NCBI GenBank assembly: GCA_964624465.1
Contig: CAZUZD010000191.1
Location: 1 to 11,978, forward strand
DNA length: 11,978 nt
Reading direction: 5' to 3'
Source: CAZUZD01 sp964624465
Lineage (GTDB): Bacteria > Planctomycetota > Planctomycetia > Isosphaerales > Isosphaeraceae
The notes under the pieces were generated by a model. That model saw nothing but the letters and a program-made list of their open reading frames with translations. It had not been told where the DNA came from and did no database searches. The number at the start of each line of letters is the position of its first letter. Position 1 is the stretch's first letter. The position numbers were made by a program, and so were the translations under genes. Positions 8,029 to 11,978 of the stretch are shown one piece after another.

Positions 8029-9648
8029 ATGACGACGGACGCGCGGGCGGGCAGCGAGGCGGAACCGATCCCCACCGATCCCCAGGTGCTCCTGGCTCCC
8101 GAACGCAACGGGCACGCGACCGCCACGGCCAGGGCGTCGCACAGCGATCGCTCGCCGGCCGAGCGGCGACTGGTGACCGGCGCCATGATGCTGACGATGT
8201 CGGTGGCCGCCCTGGAGCAGACGGTGGTCGCCACGGCGATGCCGCGGATCATCGGCGAGCTGGGCGGTGGCCAGATCTACCCCTGGGTTTTCTCGGCCTA
8301 CCTGCTGGCCACGACCGTCTCGACGCCGCTCTACGGCAAGCTGGCCGACCGCTGGGGCCGCAAGCGGTTGATCCTGTTCGGCCTCGGGCTGTTCCTGCTC
8401 GGCTCGATGCTCTCGGGCCTGGCGCAGTCGATGCCCATGCTCATCGCCATGCGGGCCCTCCAGGGGCTGGGCGCCGGGGCCCTGATGCCGATCGTGCTCA
8501 CGCTCCTGGGCGATCTGTACACGCTGGAGGAGCGGGCCAAGGTCCAGGGCTACTTCAGCGCCGTCTGGGGCGTCGCCAGCGTGGCCGGCCCGGCGCTGGG
8601 CGGGGTGCTCACCGACTGGTTCTCCTGGCGGGCGGTCTTCTTCGTGCCGCTGCCCTTCGGCGTGGTGGCCGCCTATGTGCTGGCATTCCGGTTCCACGAG
8701 CAGATGCAGAAGCGTCAGGTCGGGCCGATCGACTGGGGCGGGGTAGTGTTCCTGACCGGCGGCACCGTGGCGCTGCTGGTCGGCGTGCTGGGCCGGTCCG
8801 AGAGCGACGGAAGTGCCACGGCGGCCTGGCTGATCGGGGCGGCCGTGATGCTCACCCTGTTCGTCTGGCAGGAGCGTCGCGCCGTCGATCCGATCCTGCC
8901 GGTGGACCTGCTCGCTCAGCCTGGCATCCGCGCGGCGATCGCCGGCAGCTTCCTGGTCGGCGGCATCCTGTTCGGCATCGACACCTACGTGCCGCTGTAC
9001 CTGCAAGGCGTCGAGCTGCGGTCGGCGACCGACGCGGGCCGGGTGCTCACGCCGCTGTTCCTGAGCTGGTCGATCAGCGTGGCGGTCGCCGCCCGGGTGG
9101 TGGTCCGGTTCGGGTTCCGGCTGGGCGCGGCCACCGGCACACTGCTGATCGCCGCCGGCCTGGGGCTGATCGTCCTGGGCGCGGTGGCCGACGGGTCGCG
9201 ACCGACCGGACCCCTGTTCGCCGCCGGGCTCACGATCATCGGACTGGGCATGGGCCCGGTATTCCTGAGCTTCCTGCTGTCGGTGCAGAACGCCGTGCCC
9301 TGGGGCCGCCGGGGCGCGGCGACCAGCGCGGTGACGTTCTGCCGCACCATCGGCGGTGCCCTCGGCGTGGCCCTGCTGGGCGCGGCCCTCTCGGCCGACC
9401 TGGCGACCCGGCTGCCGGGCCACCCCGACGTGGCCGCCCTGCTCCGCGCCGACGCCACCGCCCCTGACGCCGACGCGGCCCCGGCCGGGGCCGTGCCCGA
9501 GCTGGTGCGGGCCGCCCTCAGCGGCTCGCTCCAGCGGGTCTTCGCGCTGATGGCGCTGGCCGCGCTGGTCAGCTTCGCCTGGTCGCTGCGCCTGCCCCAC
9601 GGCCGCGCCACCACCCCCGCGCCGGGCAGCCTCGCCGAGCCGCACTGA
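8029..9648 (+). CDS. MFS drug/metabolite exporter, DHA2 (EmrB/QacA) type, 14 helices
   Basis: This 539-residue integral membrane protein belongs to the proton-driven multidrug exporter branch of the major facilitator superfamily. After a hydrophilic N-terminal tail of about 48 residues, the first helix holds ALEQTVVATAMPRI (61-74), the DHA2 motif D1 with Glu63 where Asp is usual. Motif A is GKLADRWGRKR (103-113). Motif B includes Arg142 in RALQGLGAGA. The antiporter motif C is GVASVAGPALGG (181-192). The late DHA2 block is NAVPWGRRGAATS (421-433), followed by a helix with IGGALGVALLG. Hydrophobic segments are consistent with 14 helices. The substrate cannot be read from sequence, and no TetR or MarR regulator or HlyD-type partner is adjacent. 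A GAGG ribosome-binding site seven bases upstream supports this ATG. The family call is firm; drug export specifically is only the family norm. Confidence 0.93.
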   Translation: MTTDARAGSEAEPIPTDPQVLLAPERNGHATATARASHSDRSPAERRLVTGAMMLTMSVAALEQTVVATAMPRIIGELGGGQIYPWVFSAYLLATTVSTPLYGKLADRWGRKRLILFGLGLFLLGSMLSGLAQSMPMLIAMRALQGLGAGALMPIVLTLLGDLYTLEERAKVQGYFSAVWGVASVAGPALGGVLTDWFSWRAVFFVPLPFGVVAAYVLAFRFHEQMQKRQVGPIDWGGVVFLTGGTVALLVGVLGRSESDGSATAAWLIGAAVMLTLFVWQERRAVDPILPVDLLAQPGIRAAIAGSFLVGGILFGIDTYVPLYLQGVELRSATDAGRVLTPLFLSWSISVAVAARVVVRFGFRLGAATGTLLIAAGLGLIVLGAVADGSRPTGPLFAAGLTIIGLGMGPVFLSFLLSVQNAVPWGRRGAATSAVTFCRTIGGALGVALLGAALSADLATRLPGHPDVAALLRADATAPDADAAPAGAVPELVRAALSGSLQRVFALMALAALVSFAWSLRLPHGRATTPAPGSLAEPH

Positions 9649-9804
9649 CCCGGGCGATCGGGCGCGATTGAATCGGAGGCCGACACCGGCGACAATCCGC
9701 CCGGCCGCTGCCGCTGGCCGATCTCGACGCCGGCGCACCCGTCCGACCTGTCCCGTTCCGATCGCCCCGCCCGCGATCCCGTCCCCGACGAGCCGGTCCC
9801 CGCC

Positions 9805-10584
9805 ATGGCCTACTGGTTGTTCAAGTCGGAGCCCGACGTCTTCAGCTTCGCCGACCTGATGGCCGAGCCCGACCGCTCCACCGGCTGGGACGGGGTGCGG
9901 AACTACCAGGCCCGGAACCTCCTGCGCGACACGATCGCCGTCGGCGACCTGGTCCTCTTCTACCACTCCAACGCCGAGCCCCCCGCGATCGCCGGCGTCG
10001 CCGAGGTCGTCGAGCCCGGCCACCCCGACCCCACCGCCTTCGACCCGGCCTCCGACCACTTCGACCCGAAAAGCGACCCGGCCAACCCCACCTGGTATCA
10101 GGTCCGGATCCGCGGGGTTCAGGCCTTGCCGGCCCCGCTGGGCCTGCCCGAGCTGAAGGCGCTGCCGGGCCTCGACGGCCTGGAACTGCTCCGCAAGGGC
10201 AGCCGGCTCTCGGTCCAGCCCGTCTCCGAGGCCCACTGGCAGCTCATCCTCGCCCACGCCGCCCGGACTCCCGGGGCCCCCCCGACGACTCCGGTCGCGA
10301 ACCGTCCAGCGCCCGCGCCCGCCCCGGCACGGCCGAAAGCCGTCTCACGCCCGACGACGAAGCGAGCGGGCGCGAAGCCCGCCGCGATGCAGCCGGCCTC
10401 GAAGCCCCGCCCGGCGCAGGCCGCGAAGCCGAAGACGGGTCGCGTCCAGGCCCCGGCGGCGGAGGCGAAGGCCAGTCGCAAGGTCGCCCCGCCGACAAAG
10501 GCCGGGCCCGGAGCCGGCGCGACACCGACGCCGACGCCCCGGGCCACACCGCCCTCGAAGCCGAAGTCTCGACCGGGACGCTGA
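9805..10584 (+). CDS. EVE-domain protein with long basic Ala/Pro/Lys tail
   Basis: Residues 2-149 form a complete EVE domain, the PUA-like fold of human THYN1: YWLFKSEP (3-10), GWDGVRNYQARNLLR (27-41), GDLVLFYHSN (47-56), IAGVAEVV (62-69) and the closing GSRLSVQPVSEAHW (132-145). EVE domains bind modified bases in nucleic acid, 5-methylcytosine derivatives being the known ligands; the ligand here is unknown. Bacterial EVE proteins are usually just this domain, about 140-160 residues. Here about 110 residues follow, with roughly 22 Lys/Arg, one acidic residue and many AP, KP and TP pairs, like the tail of histone H1. It is probably disordered and may bind DNA or RNA non-specifically (inference). 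The frame runs unbroken to the TGA with the same codon bias, so the tail looks genuinely coded. The ATG immediately precedes the domain; no clear Shine-Dalgarno sequence is seen. The VOC gene follows 93 bp downstream, possibly in the same transcript. Confidence 0.9.
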   Translation: MAYWLFKSEPDVFSFADLMAEPDRSTGWDGVRNYQARNLLRDTIAVGDLVLFYHSNAEPPAIAGVAEVVEPGHPDPTAFDPASDHFDPKSDPANPTWYQVRIRGVQALPAPLGLPELKALPGLDGLELLRKGSRLSVQPVSEAHWQLILAHAARTPGAPPTTPVANRPAPAPAPARPKAVSRPTTKRAGAKPAAMQPASKPRPAQAAKPKTGRVQAPAAEAKASRKVAPPTKAGPGAGATPTPTPRATPPSKPKSRPGR

Positions 10585-10640
10585 ACGGTCCCCGTCACGA
10601 GCCCGAGCTGACCCCACCGAATTCCGAGATCGACCTGTTC

Positions 10641-10656
10641 CCGGGCCCCGGCCCGG
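10641..10656. repeat. Small GC hairpin between the EVE and VOC genes
   Basis: CCGGGC (10641-10646) and GCCCGG (10651-10656) form a perfect 6-bp stem around a CCCG tetraloop. It ends eight bases before the GGAG ribosome-binding site (10664-10667) of the VOC gene. It could act as a weak terminator or modulate translation. Short GC palindromes also arise by chance in DNA of this composition. Confidence 0.3.
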
Positions 10657-10677
10657 ACTGACTGGAGCGCACCGCCC

Positions 10678-11058
10678 ATGGCCCGCATCGAGCACTTTGC
10701 CCTGTTCACTGACGACCTCGAGCGGCTGCGGACCTTCTACGTCGAGACCATGGGCCTGACGGTCGTGCTCGACAACAGCCAGGCCCCCGTCGCCGGCTAC
10801 TTCCTGGGCGACGACCGCGGCACCATGCTCGAGATCATCGCCCGCCCCGCCGGCACCCCGGGCGCCGAGACGCGGTACGTCTGCCACGCCGCCTTCTGGG
10901 TCGACGACTACGACGCCGCCCGCGCCGCCCTGGCCGCCCACGGCGCCCGCTTCGAGACCGACACCGTCGTCGAGACCCCCGGCTTCCGCACCGTCTTCTT
11001 CCGCGACCCCGCCGGCAACCGCCTCCAGATCGTCTGGCGCGCCCAGCCCCTCACCTGA
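10678..11058 (+). CDS. VOC (glyoxalase/bleomycin resistance/dioxygenase) family protein
   Basis: This 126-residue protein is the standard size for a single-chain vicinal-oxygen-chelate protein with two beta-alpha-beta-beta-beta modules, which normally works as a dimer. Module 1 opens with MARIEHFALFTDDLERLRTF and module 2 with YVCHAAFWVDDYDAARAAL; the end block FFRDPAGNRLQIVW is typical. Candidate metal ligands are His6, Glu52 (MLEII) and His70. The fourth position, normally Glu, is Gln117. The family includes glyoxalase I, ring-cleavage dioxygenases and antibiotic-binding proteins, and no specific reaction can be assigned. GGAG at 10664-10667, ten bases upstream, supports the ATG. It lies 93 bp after the EVE gene on the same strand, possibly a two-gene transcript, followed by a long non-coding region. 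No signal peptide is present, so it is likely cytoplasmic. Confidence 0.92.
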   Translation: MARIEHFALFTDDLERLRTFYVETMGLTVVLDNSQAPVAGYFLGDDRGTMLEIIARPAGTPGAETRYVCHAAFWVDDYDAARAALAAHGARFETDTVVETPGFRTVFFRDPAGNRLQIVWRAQPLT

Positions 11059-11139
11059 TCGCCCCACGCGGATCGGCCCCACCGGACATCACCAGAGGAG
11101 TCCGCAGCCCGCGGCGCGATCGCCTGCACCTGGCGCCTG

Positions 11140-11169
11140 GCCAACGACCTGCGACCGCGAGTCGTTGGC
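11140..11169. terminator. 9-bp perfect stem-loop downstream of the VOC gene
   Basis: GCCAACGAC (11140-11148) pairs exactly with GTCGTTGGC (11161-11169) across a 12-nt loop, 81 nt after the VOC stop codon. It is the longest uninterrupted perfect local stem I noticed in the window. No T-run follows, so a factor-independent terminator is uncertain. An mRNA 3'-end stabilising structure or a palindromic binding site would look the same. Confidence 0.4.
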
Positions 11170-11209
11170 GCTGATCTGCCTGCCGAGCATCCAACGATGA
11201 CTGGGGTGA

Positions 11210-11237
11210 CCGGGTTCCCGCTTCGGCGCCCGGATCC
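11210..11237. repeat. Palindromic repeat copy, CCGGGTTC...GCCCGGATCC
   Basis: The element starts with CCGGGTTC and ends with GCCCGGATCC, exactly as does the element at 11393-11421, while the middle differs. The ends pair (11210-11215 with 11228-11233, including one G-T), followed by a short inner stem of two pairs. Shared ends with a diverged centre and a conserved fold suggest copies of one palindromic repeat. Confidence 0.5.
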
Positions 11238-11329
11238 CCAACCCTCGATTCGTGAGCTCCGTGTGCCGTAGCCTGAGCGTCAGCGTGGCCACGACGACGA
11301 TTCCGAGGCCGCCGATCCGGGCCCCGCAC

Positions 11330-11421
11330 GCGGGACCCGGGCACCCTAGCGGTCGTCGTGCGGCAGGGTCGAGTGAGAAGTTGCCTGGGTGCCCGGGTTC
11401 TGCAGAGCGGAGCCCGGATCC
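11330..11421. repeat. Inverted repeat with 40-bp spacer plus overlapping palindrome
   Basis: Bases 11330-11346 and 11387-11403 are inverted copies: 12 consecutive bases pair perfectly (11335-11346 with 11387-11398), and over the full 17 bases 15 match, the two differences allowing G-T pairs. The right arm overlaps a local hairpin (11393-11400 with 11410-11417, loop 9 nt), so two folds compete. The 13-mer GGTGCCCGGGTTC at 11388-11400 recurs exactly at 114-126. No coding capacity or target-site duplication is evident. It may be a small palindromic element or a structured transcript end. Confidence 0.5.
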
Positions 11422-11544
11422 AGCAGGCTTGGACTGGGTGGCCGGGTGCCGTGGCCTGAGCAGATCCTGGCCAAGACGACTCAGGATCGTGGCGACCAGA
11501 TCGTGCCCGCGAGCATCCTCCAGTGCGGGGGTCGGGGCACGGGC

Positions 11545-11978
11545 TCAGCGGCCGGTGGGCTGGCAGGCGAGGAACAGGTCCCAGAGGGGGACGTCGGGGT
11601 CGGCGTCGGACGGGGGCGTGTCGCCGTGGGCGCGGTGCCAGTCGGCCCAGCGGCGGGCGACGTCGTCGGGGAGGAAGGCGGCCAGGGGGACGGGGCGGCC
11701 CTTGCGGACGACCCAGGTGGCGTGCCGCACGATCGCCGCCGGCTCCAGGCCGCGGATCGCGGCGGCCTCGGCGAGCGTGAAGCCGCGATCGAGCAGCCGC
11801 CAGGTCCACTCCTCGGTCGGCACGTACGGCCCTGAGGCCGCGGCGCCGGGCTTTGGAGCGGTCGAGGCCGGGGCGGCGGGCGTCGCGATCGTCACGGGCG
11901 CCGGAGCGGGGGCGGGAGTGCTGGCCTGGGGTCGCGCGAGGGCCGGCCCGGAGCTGGCCGCGTCGAGGGTCGCGGCGG
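11545..11978 (-). CDS. C-terminal part of a protein with a RecQ-type HTH tail (partial)
   Basis: The stop codon is inside the window, but the frame stays open to the right edge, so the N-terminal part of this gene is probably missing. Reading inward from the edge, the visible protein begins with an Ala/Pro-rich linker (including PAPAPAP). It then has a helical domain starting at VPTEEWTWRLLDRG, with a helix-turn-helix-like stretch FTLAEAAAIRGLEPAAIVRH and a basic WVVRKGRPV. It ends PLWDLFLACQPTGR. The pattern of a short helix, a Gly turn, 'AxxRGL', then a recognition-type helix ending in His resembles the helix-turn-helix domain (HTH_40) found at the C-terminus of some RecQ helicases. If so, this is the tail of a RecQ-like helicase lying to the right, which is inference. 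A GTG at 11895 could alternatively start a free-standing 116-residue protein, but no ribosome-binding site supports it. The gene converges on the VOC gene. Confidence 0.6.
   Translation of the reverse strand, partial: AATLDAASSGPALARPQASTPAPAPAPVTIATPAAPASTAPKPGAAASGPYVPTEEWTWRLLDRGFTLAEAAAIRGLEPAAIVRHATWVVRKGRPVPLAAFLPDDVARRWADWHRAHGDTPPSDADPDVPLWDLFLACQPTGR

Larger units (their letters stand above)
11059..11544. other. 486-bp palindrome-rich non-coding region between convergent genes
   Basis: No credible gene is seen here. The flanking genes, VOC on the plus strand and the partial HTH gene on the minus strand, converge into it. It holds a 9-bp perfect stem (11140-11169), two palindromes with CCGGGTTC and GCCCGGATCC ends (11210-11237 and 11393-11421), and a 17-bp near-perfect inverted repeat (11330-11346 with 11387-11403). 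These may end transcripts from both sides or belong to a dispersed repeat. No tRNA, transposase remnant or regular spacer array was recognised. Confidence 0.7.

Noticed and set aside
6189..9467. A 1092-codon plus-strand frame spanning the end of uvrA, the envelope gene and most of the MFS gene.
   Set aside because: It is out of frame with three supported genes, and its Arg/Pro/Gly-rich content is typical of a frame-shifted reading of GC-rich genes.
9649..9804. A possible small basic peptide gene upstream of the EVE gene (from about 9668).
   Set aside because: It overlaps the EVE start in another frame, has an Arg/Pro/Thr composition expected of random GC-rich sequence, and has no ribosome-binding site. 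I see nothing else in this gap.
3670..10257. A 2195-codon open frame on the minus strand, antisense to the SGNH 3' end, uvrA, the envelope gene, the MFS gene and part of the EVE gene.
   Set aside because: It runs across five well-supported genes and their gaps. Its residues are compositionally monotonous (Gly, Arg, Ala, Gln, His) with no domain. Strong G/C bias at third codon positions on the plus strand removes stop codons from this antisense frame.
11389..11835. A 148-codon plus-strand frame in the right-hand non-coding region.
   Set aside because: It is antisense to the partial HTH gene and crosses the palindromes. Its content is Gly/Val/Arg-rich with no domain.
3889..11978. A single DNA-modification or defence system made of UvrA, the EVE protein and the RecQ-like tail.
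   Set aside because: The three are separated by an envelope protein, an exporter and a VOC protein, lie on both strands, and no nuclease, methyltransferase or other defence hallmark is present. Proximity alone does not support a system.
1..11978. tRNA, rRNA, CRISPR array, transposase, attachment site or replication origin.
   Set aside because: No cloverleaf, conserved rRNA block, regularly spaced direct repeats, DDE/serine/tyrosine recombinase motifs or AT-rich origin-like region was seen on reading both strands.

Overview
The window is about 12 kb of very GC-rich, ordinary chromosomal DNA with strong G/C bias at third codon positions. The style suggests a planctomycete, most likely the Isosphaeraceae side of the phylum: a 275-residue envelope protein with a signal peptide and no recognised family, long Ala/Pro-rich protein tails, divergent UvrA motifs and weak Shine-Dalgarno sequences. 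That placement is inference from style and was not tested by a search.

Layout, left to right. A minus-strand gene (157-2250) encodes a full-length YyaL/SPATA20-type protein: a thioredoxin-like domain with a CHWC motif joined to an alpha-barrel domain. A 251-bp divergent gap follows, then two plus-strand genes 55 bp apart: a membrane-anchored SGNH/GDSL-like protein (2502-3833) and a UvrA-family excinuclease ATPase (3889-6750). After a gap holding a perfect 8-bp hairpin comes a secreted or outer-membrane protein of unknown family (6994-7821), then a 14-helix DHA2-type MFS exporter (8029-9648). An EVE-domain protein with a long, strongly basic tail (9805-10584) is followed 93 bp later by a VOC/glyoxalase-fold protein (10678-11058). 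A 486-bp non-coding stretch rich in palindromes comes next. The right edge cuts a minus-strand gene whose C-terminal end (11545 to the edge) looks like a RecQ-type helix-turn-helix tail.

The genes do not form one visible pathway. UvrA (nucleotide excision repair), the EVE protein (a modified-base reader fold) and the possible RecQ-type end all relate to nucleic acids. They are separated by unrelated genes, so I do not claim a system. No mobile element, CRISPR array, rRNA or tRNA was recognised. The most interesting signals are a candidate family of short intergenic palindromes sharing a CCGGGTTC core, present at both ends of the window, and the histone-H1-like tail on the EVE protein.
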